64,000 nucleotides of DNA from Glycomyces niveus (GCF_017592475.1 NZ_JAGFNP010000003.1:124001-188000); one strand, 5' to 3'; shown: positions 46,025 through 55,239, counted from the stretch's first letter. Translations and numbers: made by a program. Notes: a model not told the origin generated them from the letters alone.

Positions 46025-47874
46025 AGCGGCGGCTCGCTGATCTCGTCGGGCCAGGTGATCTCCCCGAGATCAGGGTCGCGGTGGAGGCCTTCGAAGGCGC
46101 CGTGCATGAGGTGGCGGCGGGCGGCCGCCTTGGCGACCAGGCGGGCGACCTCGATCGCGCCCAGGGCCTGGAAATGCGTGTTGTCCTGGACGCCGTCCGG
46201 GTAGTTCGCGTGGCCGGGGTCGATCCACAGGAAGTAGTCCTTGGTGCCCTCCTCGCCCAGCTGGCCCCAGAGGGCGAGGCTCGCGGCCTGGAGGTCGAGC
46301 AGCGGCACGCCCTCCGCTTCGGCCAAGGCGCGCATGGCCTCCGGGTACTCCCCCAGTGTCTCGACGGGCTTGCCGTCCTTGAAGCGGCGGCGTTCGACCG
46401 AGGTCACCAGGACCGGGGTCGCGCGGTGGAGGCGGGCGACGTCGATGTAGCCGCGCAGGTACTGCTGGTAGGACGTGTACGGGTCGGTGCCGCGGGCGGG
46501 GTCCTCGAGCTTGGCGTCGTTGTGGCCGAAGGAGATCAGGAGCCAGTCGCCGGGCCGTATCTGCGCCGCGATCGCGTCGAGCACGCCCTTGTCCGTGTGG
46601 CTCTTGGAGCTCGCGCCCGACCAGGCGCGGTTGTCCACGGCGGCATAGCGAGTGGTGAAGACCTCCAGCGCCTGGCCCCAGCCCGCCCGCGGCGAGCGCC
46701 GCGAAGCGTACGTCGAGGCGGTCGAGTCGCCCGCGATGAAGATCGTGCAGTCGCGGGTCTTCGGCGCGGGCGCGAGCGGCGCGTCCTGCGGGGTCCAGTC
46801 GCCCAAGTAGGCCTCCGTGGTGTGTGCTGCCGCTTCGTCGTCGCTGAGTTGGCGCGGCCGGGTCGCCGGGTCGACGATCGCCGCGCCCGGGCCGATGTTC
46901 GCGTATTCGGCGTATCGCTGGTCCTGCCAGGGATGACCGCTGCTCATGACCGTGTAGGGCGCTGCGGCGTCGATGCCGGGACCGAGCCAGCTGTCGCGGA
47001 TGGTCAGGGACGGCCAGGCGGTCGGGTTCGAGCCGGGGACCCACGGCCGTGAGAGCTTGTACTCGGCGTCGCCCGCGGCCGAGGTCACGCGGCAGCCGGT
47101 GGCCAAGTAGCCGTGTTCGAACTCGCGCGATGTCGAAGGCGCCCAGGGCATGCCCTTCGGGGTGAAGGTCACGTCCCGTTCGACGCAGTGGATCTCGCAG
47201 CGGTCGAAGACCGCCGTGCCGCGCCCGAAGATGAAGTCGACGTCGCCTTCGATGTGGCAGTGCCGGTAGTACTGGCGCGCCGCCACGGCCACCGCCGAGC
47301 TGTCGGCGTACAGCGTGTCCTGGTGGCCGAGGAAGCGGCAGTGGTAGAACGCCGAGCGGTCGCCGCGCACGCGGCAGGCGACGGCCTGGGTGCCGCTCAT
47401 GCCGGGGTGGTCGGCGCGGAGCCAGTCGTTCGAGAAGGTGACGGCGCGGGCGGTGAAGCCGGCGCCGTCGAGCTTCACCGTGGCGGAACCGGCGGTGCCG
47501 ACAGTGGTGCCGTCCGGGTTGAGCGTGCCCGCGGCGAGGTCGAAGACGATCACGACGTCGCGCGGGTCGTCGGTCGCGCCGACGAACGTGAGGCCGGTCT
47601 GCGCGGCCGTGACCTGCACGAGCTCGCGATAGGTGCCCGCGGCGATGACGACCGTTGAGCCGGGCGCGGCGGCGGAGACGGCGGCCTGCACCGTCGTGTG
47701 GTCGCCGCGGCCTCCTGGGTGGACGTAGAGGGTGTCGGCGCTGAGGCGGTCGTCCGGCGCGCCGTAGCGGCCGAATGGACCCCGGTGCGCTTGGGCCGCA
47801 GCGGGAACGGCAGCGGCGGCGGCCGTGGCGGCGCCTGCGGCGAGGAAGAGGCGGCGCGAGAGCGGAGGGGCCAT
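46021..47874 (-). CDS. Secreted pectin methylesterase (CE8) fused to SGNH acetylesterase (CE12)
   Basis: 617 residues. The Tat signal is SRRLFLAAG. The N-terminal CE8 domain (~35-350) shows HQDTLYAD, DFIFGRGTAVF (the two catalytic Asp regions) and LSRPW (substrate Arg). The C-terminal CE12 domain (~370-600) has GDSTAS, SFGHNDA and DNTHF, giving the Ser-Asp-His triad of rhamnogalacturonan acetylesterases. One protein would strip methyl and acetyl groups from pectin. ATG 47874 places the twin Arg at the front; no Shine-Dalgarno is visible. Confidence 0.9.
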   Translation of the reverse strand: MAPPLSRRLFLAAGAATAAAAAVPAAAQAHRGPFGRYGAPDDRLSADTLYVHPGGRGDHTTVQAAVSAAAPGSTVVIAAGTYRELVQVTAAQTGLTFVGATDDPRDVVIVFDLAAGTLNPDGTTVGTAGSATVKLDGAGFTARAVTFSNDWLRADHPGMSGTQAVACRVRGDRSAFYHCRFLGHQDTLYADSSAVAVAARQYYRHCHIEGDVDFIFGRGTAVFDRCEIHCVERDVTFTPKGMPWAPSTSREFEHGYLATGCRVTSAAGDAEYKLSRPWVPGSNPTAWPSLTIRDSWLGPGIDAAAPYTVMSSGHPWQDQRYAEYANIGPGAAIVDPATRPRQLSDDEAAAHTTEAYLGDWTPQDAPLAPAPKTRDCTIFIAGDSTASTYASRRSPRAGWGQALEVFTTRYAAVDNRAWSGASSKSHTDKGVLDAIAAQIRPGDWLLISFGHNDAKLEDPARGTDPYTSYQQYLRGYIDVARLHRATPVLVTSVERRRFKDGKPVETLGEYPEAMRALAEAEGVPLLDLQAASLALWGQLGEEGTKDYFLWIDPGHANYPDGVQDNTHFQALGAIEVARLVAKAAARRHLMHGAFEGLHRDPDLGEITWPDEISEPPL

Positions 47875-47896
47875 GGCGACTGCTTTCGGGAGGGAG

Positions 47897-47940
47897 GGAC
47901 AGCGCTTACCTCGCACACGGTAACCGATTGCCTCATTATA
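47897..47940 (-). promoter_or_regulatory. Promoter and LacI-type operator of the pectinesterase gene
   Basis: Minus-strand TATAAT (47935-47940) is a consensus -10 with a TG extension. Downstream, between start site and ATG, lies GGTAAGCGCTGTCC (47897-47910), a LacI-family-like site with AGCGCT centre. An inverted repeat TTACC-N8-GGTAA (47906-47923) overlaps it. Confidence 0.5.
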
Positions 47941-47978
47941 TTCAAGTCTTTCGATGGACTTGCCGGCTCGCAACGCCG

Positions 47979-48005
47979 AACGGCCCCGCGAGACGCGGGG
48001 CCGTT
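47979..48005 (-). terminator. Terminator of the beta-mannosidase gene
   Basis: A 12-bp stem AACGGCCCCGCG and its complement around an AGA loop, 75 nt past the stop codon. Confidence 0.75.
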
Positions 48006-48079
48006 GCAGCGCGCCGCTGGGACTCGGCTCCTTCGCGGTCATCCTCGGTCCCACCGGTCCGCCCGCGCGCCCGGTCCGG

Positions 48080-50533
48080 TCAGTCGTTGACGGCCCGCAG
48101 GACGGGCTTCGCGGTCAGCGCCTGCCGGAGTTCGGGCGAGGCGGCGATGGCATCGCTGGTGACGGTGAAGGTCGCGTGCTCGCCGGGGAGGAGCGTGATG
48201 AGGGCCTTGTCGACCAGCGCGTCAGGGTCGAGCCGGTCGGCGAAGAGGCACAGGTCGCGCAGGACGCTCTCGGCGTGGACGGTGACGGCGACCCCGCCCT
48301 CGGCCACGGCGACCTCGGTCGTGCACCGGGCCTTCGGCCAGTCCATGTCCTTGTCCTCCTTGGTGAACCAGGCCGCGCGCGGGAAATCCTCGCGGCCGGT
48401 CACCAGGAATTCGCCGTCCTTGGGGATCGCGCCGGGTTCGAGTTCGAGCACGGCGGTGTCGCGCGCGTCGATCTCCAGCTGCACGAGCGCGCGGCCGATG
48501 ATGCGGCCTTCGGGGTTGCACTTCCAGAAGCCGATCACGCCGTTCCAGGCTTCGGCGGCGTCGTTGACGACGACCATGTTCAGGCCGTCGCCGTGGGGCT
48601 GGAAGGTCACCAAGCGCTCGGCGAAGGCGTCCCGCAGCGCGTACCAGAGCGGTTTGAGCCGCTCTTCGCCGTCGATCGCGGCCCAGGAGGTGACGGGCCA
48701 GCAGTCGTTGAGCTGCCACACGATCGCGCCGGTGCAGTATGGCTGGAGGGAGCGGAAGCGCTCGAGGCCGAGGCGGATCGCGCGGGCCTGGTTGACCTGC
48801 GTGTAGTACAGCCAGTCGTCGAAGTCGCGCACGGGCGGCAGGTGGGCGTCGAGGCCGCGCTGGAGCTTGGCCTGACCGTTCTGGGCCTTCTGGTGCCAGA
48901 GCATCGCGGCGCTGTCGGCGGTGAGGGGGTCGTCGGTGACCATGCGCCGCACCGTGGCCCAGGTGGGCGGGGCCTGGTAGCCGAACTCGGCGACGAAGCG
49001 CGGCTTCCAGTCGCGGTAGTGCGTGTAGTCGAGCTCGTTCCAGACGTCCCAGATGTGGACGGTGCCGTGCGCCTGCTCGTTCGGGTGCAGTTCGCGCGTG
49101 CCGGAGTAGGGGCTGCCGGGCCAGTACGGTCGGGTGCCGTCCACTTCGGCCACGAGCTTGGGGAGGAGGTCGTGGTAGTACCCGGCACCCCAGGTGCGGT
49201 CGCCGAGGCGGTCCTGCCAGTTCCAGTCGTGCCAGCCCCAGAGGTTCTCGTTGTTGCCCGTCCAGGTGACCAGGCTCGGATGCGGGGCGAGGCGGGCGAG
49301 GTTGTCGCGTGCCTCGGCCTCCACTTCGGACCAGAAGGGCGCTTCCTCGGGGTAGGCGGCGCACGCGAACGCGAAGTCCTGGCCCACGAGGAGGCCGAGC
49401 CCGTCGCAGATCCGGTAGAAGGCCTCGGACTCGTACACACCGCCGCCCCACACGCGGATGTAGTTGACCCCGGCCGCGACCGCTTGGCGCAGGCGCCGTT
49501 CGATGCGCGCGGGGTCGATGCGTCCGGACATCGCCTCGTCGGGGATCCAGTTGACGCCCTTGATCCAGACCGGTTCGCCGTTCACCTTCAGGCGGTACGG
49601 GCGGCCGTCCGCGTCGGGCTCGGTGTCGAGTTCGACGGTGCGGAAGCCGATCCGGCGTTCCCACGAGTCGAGCACCTCGTCGCCGGCGACGACGGCGACC
49701 GTCGCCTCGTACAGCGTCCGTCGGCCGTAGCCGTGCGGGCGCCACCGCTCCGGCGCGTCGACTTCGAGCCGCACGGTCGCGGTGTCGCTCCCTGCGGGGA
49801 CCTGGACGTTCGCCTCCGCGACGAAGTGCCCGTCGCCGGAGGCCGAGTTCCGTCCGATGGCGCACTCGAGGACGACACCGGTCTCGGCGGCCCTCTTCAG
49901 GCGCACCTCGAGTTCGACGACGCCGATTCCGTCCTCAAGGGAGACTCGCGGCACGACCTCCTCGATGCGTGCGGTGTCCCAGCACTCCAAGCGCACCGGC
50001 CGCCAGATCCCGGCGCCCGCGAGGTTCGGGCCCCAGTCCCAGCCGAAGTCGCAGGCGGCCTTGCGGATGAAGTTGCCGGGCTCGGGGTAGGCGTTCGGCC
50101 GGTCGCCGAGCCGGTCCCGCTGCGCCTCGGCGTACGTGTACGGGGCCGTGAAGTGGACCTCGAGTTCGTTGGCGCCCTGGCGGATCGCGTCGCGCGTGTC
50201 GAAGCGGTAGCGGCGGTGCATGTTCGCGGTCTCGCCGAGGACGGTGCCGTTGAGGCTCACCCGGGCCACGGTGTCGAGCCCGTCGAAGACCAGGTCGATC
50301 CCGTCCCAGTCGCCTTGGTGGTCGAACGAGGTCCGGTAGGTCCAGTCGCTGCGGCCGACCCAGGCCAGGTCGCGCTCGGCCCCGTCCGTGTAGGGGTCGC
50401 TGATGAGCCCGGCGGCCAGCAGGTCGGCCACCACTTCGCCGGGCACGGCCGCCGGCGTCGCGGTGACGGCCACCGGGGCACCGGGGTCACCGGTGACGGT
50501 CCAGTCCTCGTGCAGGGTTCGCTTGGCGCTCAA
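48080..50533 (-). CDS. Beta-mannosidase, glycoside hydrolase family 2
   Basis: 817 residues, no signal peptide, so it acts in the cytoplasm on imported manno-oligosaccharides. The N-terminal jelly roll (~20-180) has DFGWDWGPNLAGAGIW, typical of GH2 mannosidases. The barrel carries the acid/base Glu in TGNNENLWGW (~429) and the nucleophile Glu in VAEFGYQ (~516). TTG at 50533 is preceded by AGGAG at 6 nt. It is divergent from the LacI repressor and shares its operator region. Confidence 0.92.
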   Translation of the reverse strand: MSAKRTLHEDWTVTGDPGAPVAVTATPAAVPGEVVADLLAAGLISDPYTDGAERDLAWVGRSDWTYRTSFDHQGDWDGIDLVFDGLDTVARVSLNGTVLGETANMHRRYRFDTRDAIRQGANELEVHFTAPYTYAEAQRDRLGDRPNAYPEPGNFIRKAACDFGWDWGPNLAGAGIWRPVRLECWDTARIEEVVPRVSLEDGIGVVELEVRLKRAAETGVVLECAIGRNSASGDGHFVAEANVQVPAGSDTATVRLEVDAPERWRPHGYGRRTLYEATVAVVAGDEVLDSWERRIGFRTVELDTEPDADGRPYRLKVNGEPVWIKGVNWIPDEAMSGRIDPARIERRLRQAVAAGVNYIRVWGGGVYESEAFYRICDGLGLLVGQDFAFACAAYPEEAPFWSEVEAEARDNLARLAPHPSLVTWTGNNENLWGWHDWNWQDRLGDRTWGAGYYHDLLPKLVAEVDGTRPYWPGSPYSGTRELHPNEQAHGTVHIWDVWNELDYTHYRDWKPRFVAEFGYQAPPTWATVRRMVTDDPLTADSAAMLWHQKAQNGQAKLQRGLDAHLPPVRDFDDWLYYTQVNQARAIRLGLERFRSLQPYCTGAIVWQLNDCWPVTSWAAIDGEERLKPLWYALRDAFAERLVTFQPHGDGLNMVVVNDAAEAWNGVIGFWKCNPEGRIIGRALVQLEIDARDTAVLELEPGAIPKDGEFLVTGREDFPRAAWFTKEDKDMDWPKARCTTEVAVAEGGVAVTVHAESVLRDLCLFADRLDPDALVDKALITLLPGEHATFTVTSDAIAASPELRQALTAKPVLRAVND

Positions 50534-50661
50534 AGAGACTCCTATGCGTTGGTCGACGGCGGGGCGCAGTGCGCCGCGCACCGGTCGGGCTCGTGCCTTG
50601 CCGCCCGAGAGGTCACCGCCCATGATGCCGCGCCGGTGCCGCCAGGAACTGGCGACGAGTA

Positions 50662-50677
50662 GCTTAACCGGATAAGC
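50662..50677. promoter_or_regulatory. Operator of the divergent mannosidase/LacI pair
   Basis: GCTTAACCGGATAAGC is a palindrome with a CCGG centre, matching at all but the two A/A positions beside the centre. It lies in the 230-nt region between the beta-mannosidase and lacI-type starts. A GATTAACCG half-site recurs at 51891 upstream of the mannanase. Confidence 0.6.
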
Positions 50678-50763
50678 AGGCCGTACGCTACAGTCGGGGC
50701 ACCGGCGGCCGGCGGCGCATCCCTTGCGCGACCGTGCCCGCAGCACACCTGAGAGGACCACCG

Positions 50764-51813
50764 ATGGCCAGGCGAGTCACCATCGCCGACATCGCCGCCG
50801 CGGCGGGCGTGTCGAAGGGCGCGGTCTCCTACGCCCTCAACGGAAGGCCCGGCGTCTCCGAGGCCACGCGCACGAAGATCCTCGCCATCGCCGCCGAGAT
50901 GGGGTTCGTCCCCAATCGCGCCGCCCGCTCCCTCTCGGTCTCCTCCGCGCAGACCGTCGGCATCGCCCTGCGCCGCCCCGCCCGGACCATCGGCATCGAG
51001 CCGTACTTCATGGAGCTCATCAGCGGCATCGAAGCGACCCTCTCGGGCGGGTCCTTCGGACTGACCCTGCAGATCGTGGGCACGGTCCAGGAGGAGCTCG
51101 AGGTCTACCGGCGCTGGTGGGCCGAGCGGCGCGTCGACGGGGTCTTCCTGTGCGACCTCGGCACCAGCGACCTGCGGCTCGACTTCGTCGCCGACCTCGG
51201 CCTCCCCGCCGTCGCCGTGGGCGGCCCGGTCGAGGGCGCGCGGTTCCCCGCCGTCTGGCACGACGACGTCGAGCCGAGCCGCGACATCCTCGAGTACCTG
51301 TACACCCTGGGCCACCGGCGCGTCGCCCGCATCGCGGGCATCCCCGGCCTCCTGCACACCGCGATCCGCGACGAGGCCTGCGCGGAGACCGCGGCCGGCC
51401 TCGACTTCGAGTCCGCCACCATGGTCCACAGCGACTACACCGGCGAGCAGGGCGCGCAGATCACAAGACGGCTGCTCAGCTCCGCCAACCGCCCCACCGC
51501 GATCGTCTACGACAACGACGTCATGGCCGTGGCCGGCCTCGGCGTCGCCCACGAGCTCGGCCTCGAGATCCCCGAGCAGCTCTCCCTCGTCGCCTGGGAC
51601 GACTCGCCGCTGTGCCGCCTCACCCACCCCGCCCTCACCTCGCTCACCCGGGACATCCCCGCCTACGGCGCCAAGTGCGCCGAAGTGCTCCTGACGCTGA
51701 TCGGCGCGGCCGAGGCGAGCGCGCCCCCGGGCCCCGAGGCCCGCGCTTTCTCGGTTCAGTGCAAGCCCGCCCAGCTGTCCCCGCGCGGCTCGACGGGTCC
51801 CGCCCTCGTCTGA
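50764..51813 (+). CDS. LacI-family transcriptional repressor
   Basis: 349 residues. The N-terminal helix-turn-helix (VTIADIAAAAGVSKGAVSYALNG) and hinge helix (NRAARSLS) are followed by a periplasmic-binding-like effector domain (VDGVFLCDL, LVAWDDSPLCRLTHPALTSL). The context implies control of mannan utilisation with a manno-oligosaccharide as inducer. GAGGA lies 8 nt before the ATG. Confidence 0.92.
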   Translation: MARRVTIADIAAAAGVSKGAVSYALNGRPGVSEATRTKILAIAAEMGFVPNRAARSLSVSSAQTVGIALRRPARTIGIEPYFMELISGIEATLSGGSFGLTLQIVGTVQEELEVYRRWWAERRVDGVFLCDLGTSDLRLDFVADLGLPAVAVGGPVEGARFPAVWHDDVEPSRDILEYLYTLGHRRVARIAGIPGLLHTAIRDEACAETAAGLDFESATMVHSDYTGEQGAQITRRLLSSANRPTAIVYDNDVMAVAGLGVAHELGLEIPEQLSLVAWDDSPLCRLTHPALTSLTRDIPAYGAKCAEVLLTLIGAAEASAPPGPEARAFSVQCKPAQLSPRGSTGPALV

Positions 51814-51935
51814 ACTGCGGTGCGCCGCAGCCCAATTCGGAACACGTCTTGAACCCCACCCATATTTATGATTCTCTATGTTGAGGTGTTGATTAACCGC
51901 TTCACCTGCAACCCGGATCTACAGATGGGATCGAC
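51814..51935 (+). promoter_or_regulatory. AT-rich upstream region of the mannanase gene
   Basis: An unusually AT-rich stretch (51868-51900) includes TTGAAC near 51850 and TATGAT-like hexamers. GATTAACCG at 51891 equals the left half of the mannosidase/LacI operator except one base, suggesting the same repressor acts here. Confidence 0.4.
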
Positions 51936-53345
51936 ATGGAACACGGCACCCCCGACGCCGCCCCGGCACGGCGTCGAACGCCCGGTCGCCGCCGCATGCG
52001 CAAGTGGCTCATGGCCGTCGCCGCCGCGCTCGCCGTCGTCTTCGCGGGCGTCTGGCAGCTCGTCCCCGCGGGCGCGCAGCAGGCCGGCGGCTTCTCGATC
52101 GACGGCACACAGCTCATCGACGCCAACGGCAACCCGTTCATCATGCGCGGCTCCACCCACCCCGACGTCTGGTACCAGGGCGAGTTCGCGAGCTTCGGCG
52201 AGATCTCCGACCTCGGCGCCAACACCGTCCGCGTCGTCCTCGGCTCGGGCCAGCGCAACTGGGGCGTCACCAGCGCCGCCCGCGTGCAGCAGATCGTCGA
52301 CGAGTGCAAGGCGCAGCGCCTCATCTGCGTCCTCGAAGTCCACGACACCACCGGCTATGGCGAGGAGGCGGGCGCGGCCACCCTCGACCAGGCCGTCACC
52401 TACTGGGAGGGCCTGTACTCCGTCCTCGAGGGCGAAGAGGCCTACGTGCTCATCAACATCGGCAACGAGCCGATCGGCAACACCAACCCGGCGCAGTGGA
52501 CGCAGGCGACGGTGAACGCCGTGGACCGCATGCGCGACATCGGCTTCGAGCACACCCTCGTCGTGGACGCGCCGAACTGGGGCCAGGACTGGACCAACAC
52601 CATGCGGGCCAACGCCCCCACGGTCGCGGCGGCCGACCCGCTCGGCAACACCCTGTTCTCGGTGCACATGTACCAGGTGTACAGCTCCCCGCAGACCGTC
52701 ATCGACTACTTCGACGCGTTCGAGGCGATGAATCTGCCGCTCATCGTCGGCGAGTACGCCGACACCCACCAGGGCTCCACGGTCGCGTGGGAGACCATCC
52801 AGTCCGAGGCGCACCAGCGCGGCATCGGCTGGATCGCGTGGTCGTACTCGGGCAACTCGGACCCGATCCTCGACCAGGTGCTCAGCTTCGACCCGAACCA
52901 GATGACCACTTACGGCCAGCGGGTCTTCGACTCCACCTACGGCATCGGGAACACCGCCGAGCGCGCCACGGTCTACGGCGACGACCCCGACCCGACCACC
53001 CCGACCTCGAGCCCCACCGAGAACCCGACCACGGGCGGTCCGACCGAGGGCGACTGCACCGCGAAGATCACCGTGGTCAGCTCCTGGAGCGGCGGCTGGC
53101 AGGGGAACGTCAGCATCACCGCCGACCAGGGCGCGGTCGACGGCTGGCGGCTGACCTGGACGTGGGCCGGGGCCACCCGGATCACCAGCAGCTGGAACGC
53201 CGACCTGACGGCCTCGGGCGCGGACGTCACCGCGGAGGACGTGGGCTGGAACGCCGCCGTCGCCGGCGGCCAGAGCCGCGAGGTCTTCGGGTTCATCGCC
53301 TCCAGTCCGACCGGCACCCCGGTTGTGACCTGCGAATCCATCTAG
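51936..53345 (+). CDS. Secreted endo-beta-1,4-mannanase (GH5, subfamily 8-like) with CBM2
   Basis: 469 residues. A signal peptide (to ~48, ending PAGA) is followed by a GH5 barrel (~50-345). CVLEVHDTTGYGE is a hallmark of actinobacterial mannanases. Acid/base Glu178 lies in NIGNEP and nucleophile Glu273 in VGEYA. A Thr/Pro linker leads to a C-terminal CBM2 (~374-469) with surface Trp (SSWSGGW, WRLTWTW). It cuts mannan outside; the oligomers would be processed by the neighbouring mannosidase. Transporter genes are not in the window. Confidence 0.92.
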   Translation: MEHGTPDAAPARRRTPGRRRMRKWLMAVAAALAVVFAGVWQLVPAGAQQAGGFSIDGTQLIDANGNPFIMRGSTHPDVWYQGEFASFGEISDLGANTVRVVLGSGQRNWGVTSAARVQQIVDECKAQRLICVLEVHDTTGYGEEAGAATLDQAVTYWEGLYSVLEGEEAYVLINIGNEPIGNTNPAQWTQATVNAVDRMRDIGFEHTLVVDAPNWGQDWTNTMRANAPTVAAADPLGNTLFSVHMYQVYSSPQTVIDYFDAFEAMNLPLIVGEYADTHQGSTVAWETIQSEAHQRGIGWIAWSYSGNSDPILDQVLSFDPNQMTTYGQRVFDSTYGIGNTAERATVYGDDPDPTTPTSSPTENPTTGGPTEGDCTAKITVVSSWSGGWQGNVSITADQGAVDGWRLTWTWAGATRITSSWNADLTASGADVTAEDVGWNAAVAGGQSREVFGFIASSPTGTPVVTCESI

Positions 53346-53362
53346 TAGTGCGGAGATGAGCG

Positions 53363-53394
53363 ACGGGCGGCGGACCATCTGGTCCGCCGCCCGT
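53363..53394. terminator. Bidirectional terminator after the mannanase
   Basis: A 15-bp perfect stem, ACGGGCGGCGGACCA and its complement, around a 2-nt loop (effectively a tight loop), between convergent genes. Confidence 0.8.
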
Positions 53395-53427
53395 TGCAGT
53401 ACGACGCTGTCCGACTCGAACCGGCGC

Positions 53428-53637
53428 TTAGCCGTTCTTGGTCGGGAGCTGGAACTTGCCGACCCCGCCCTTCGGCATCTGGGAGCGGACGCTGCCCTTC
53501 TTGTTGCCGATGGCCTTGTGGCCGGTCTTCTCGGCCTTCTTGCCGCGGGCGAGCGCACGGCGCTGCTCGCGGTTCAAGGGCTCTTCGACAGTGGTTTCTT
53601 CAGCGGCTTCTTCGGCCTTGGGAGCTTCGGCGGTCAT
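53428..53637 (-). CDS. Small basic conserved protein
   Basis: 69 residues. The acidic N-terminal third (EAPKAEEAAEETTVEEP) is followed by a basic segment (LNREQRRALARGKKAEKTGHK) and a Gly/Lys-rich tail. It has a good AGGGGAAG ribosome site before the ATG at 53637 and a terminator after the stop. Proteins like it are common short hypotheticals in actinobacteria; nucleic-acid binding is a guess from charge. Confidence 0.6.
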   Translation of the reverse strand: MTAEAPKAEEAAEETTVEEPLNREQRRALARGKKAEKTGHKAIGNKKGSVRSQMPKGGVGKFQLPTKNG

Positions 53638-53851
53638 ACGCTTCCCCTTTTCGGGTAGAGAGTGAAGAGACGTGAGCGCGAAACGGAGTCAAACTCGACG
53701 TCTCGAGAACTTGGCACTCAGTCGTATTGGCGGCCTCATCGACGGAGGCGGCCGAATCTCTTCTAAAAGATCATGCCGCCCACTCTAGCGGCTGCGCGTC
53801 CCGGGCACAACGGGCTTTGCGACGCGCCGAGCGGTGACTACCCTCATACGC

Positions 53852-55081
53852 ATGAGCCGGAACCCTCCCGCGAGCCTCCCGCGCGTGCGCACCGCCGCGC
53901 AGGACGCGATGCGCGGCGCCCGCTGGTGGACGCTCCTGGACCTCGAGCGCAACCTGCGGTCCGACACCGAGTTCTGGCGCGACCTCTGGGCGCCCTCGCT
54001 CGCCATCGCTGCCCACAAGGTCGGCCTCAAGGGCGCGCGCTCGCGCCTGGACGAGGCGATCGAGGCCGGGTTCCACCAGATCGACCTGTTCGAGCCCGAG
54101 CTCTCGGCCGCGTTCGGCACGGACCCGGACTGGAAGCAGGTGCTCGAGCGCGCCCGCGCGAACGTCCCCGAGCCGGCCCTGCGGATCACGGCCTGGCCCG
54201 AGCCCGGCCCGGCCGCGCCCCTGCGCCTCGACCGCCCCGAGCCCCACCGCGAACCGCAACTGCTGCCGCGCCTCCCGAAGCCCCTGCCGGGCGCATGGGA
54301 CACCGCCAAGCGGCTCCTGGGGTGGACGGCGGGACTGTGGCGGCACGCCAACACCCGCATCAACGCCGGCGACGCGCTCGATGTGCTCGAGCAGGTCGCG
54401 AACGGCGCCCGCTACTCGTGTGTCGAGTACTCGATCGTGCTCGCCCAGGGGCTCAACGTGCTCCGCGTCCCGGCCCGCCGCGTGTGGCTGCGGCGCGGGG
54501 ACTACCACGACGGCGTGGGTCAGGGCCATGCCGTCGCCGAGGCCTGGATCGACGACCTCGACCAGTGGGTGCTCCTCGACGGGCAGCACGGCGCGTACTG
54601 GGCCGACGAGGACGGCCGGCCGCTGAGCCTGCCCGAACTCCAGGCGCGCGAACGCCCCGCGCGGCCGGTGCACGTCGGACCGCGCGCGCTGATGAAGGAC
54701 CCGGGACTGTGGGCGGCGTACTTCCAGCACGCCTCGGTCACCGGGATCGCTTGGGAGCCCGAGGGTTTCGTGCCGGTGTTCCAGGACGGCCAGGTCCTCG
54801 CGACCGAACGGCTCGTCCGCGACAGCAGCGAGGCCTACCCGCGCCTCTCCGACCTCGCCATCGGCGTCACCGGCCTCGGCGGCTCCCCGGCTGTCGAGCT
54901 GAAGCCGGTGCACCCGTATGCGATCGGCGGCACCTGGAACGGCGAGGTCATCGCCGCACACGGACGCCAGCGCTTCGCCCAGGCCCTCGACCGCGAACCG
55001 GGCGAGCACAAAGCGGCGATCGCCGCCCTGACACCCTACGGCCCCTTGGCCTCCCGAGAGCTGCGCTGGACCGCCGCCTAG
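53852..55081 (+). CDS. Transglutaminase-fold (papain-like) protein
   Basis: 409 residues, soluble. The core ANGARYSCVEYSIVLAQGL (Cys ~190) ... GHAVAEAWIDDLDQWVLLDGQHGAYW supplies Cys, His (~226) and Asp (~245) in the order and spacing of transglutaminase-like cysteine enzymes. The flanking N-terminal (~1-150) and C-terminal regions are not recognised. TACCCT ends 7 nt before the ATG with TTGCGA 16 nt upstream of it, suggesting a leaderless start; GTG 53834 is the alternative. Substrate unknown. Confidence 0.7.
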   Translation: MSRNPPASLPRVRTAAQDAMRGARWWTLLDLERNLRSDTEFWRDLWAPSLAIAAHKVGLKGARSRLDEAIEAGFHQIDLFEPELSAAFGTDPDWKQVLERARANVPEPALRITAWPEPGPAAPLRLDRPEPHREPQLLPRLPKPLPGAWDTAKRLLGWTAGLWRHANTRINAGDALDVLEQVANGARYSCVEYSIVLAQGLNVLRVPARRVWLRRGDYHDGVGQGHAVAEAWIDDLDQWVLLDGQHGAYWADEDGRPLSLPELQARERPARPVHVGPRALMKDPGLWAAYFQHASVTGIAWEPEGFVPVFQDGQVLATERLVRDSSEAYPRLSDLAIGVTGLGGSPAVELKPVHPYAIGGTWNGEVIAAHGRQRFAQALDREPGEHKAAIAALTPYGPLASRELRWTAA

Positions 55082-55123
55082 CGGCCGGCCGCCCGAGACA
55101 GCGCCGCCGAAATCTCCTTCGAT

Positions 55124-55148
55124 TATTCCTAGTCTTATAGTAGGAATA
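55124..55148 (+). promoter_or_regulatory. Inverted repeat over the haloperoxidase-operon promoter
   Basis: TATTCCTA-N9-TAGGAATA is a perfect 8-bp inverted repeat containing TATAGT (55136-55141), a likely -10. TAGGAAT is reminiscent of Rrf2/CymR-type operators of sulfur metabolism; this link is speculative. Confidence 0.45.
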
Positions 55149-55164
55149 CTGCTACGCTCGAATC

Positions 55165-55239
55165 ATGAAGCCCGCCAACGTCCTCGCACAGCGGCGCGAA
55201 GTCGACCAGATGCGCGTCGCCAGCGCCCTCTGTCGCTGA
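55165..55239 (+). CDS. Cysteine-type leader peptide (attenuator uORF)
   Basis: A 24-residue frame whose second half, RREVDQMRVASALCR, ends just after a single Cys codon (UGU). The pattern R-R/H-x-VD-x-x-RVASALC at the end of a short frame matches the actinobacterial putative leader peptides found upstream of sulfur and cysteine genes. Ribosome stalling at the Cys codon would report cysteine shortage. It lies 187 nt before the haloperoxidase-like gene. Confidence 0.65.
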   Translation: MKPANVLAQRREVDQMRVASALCR

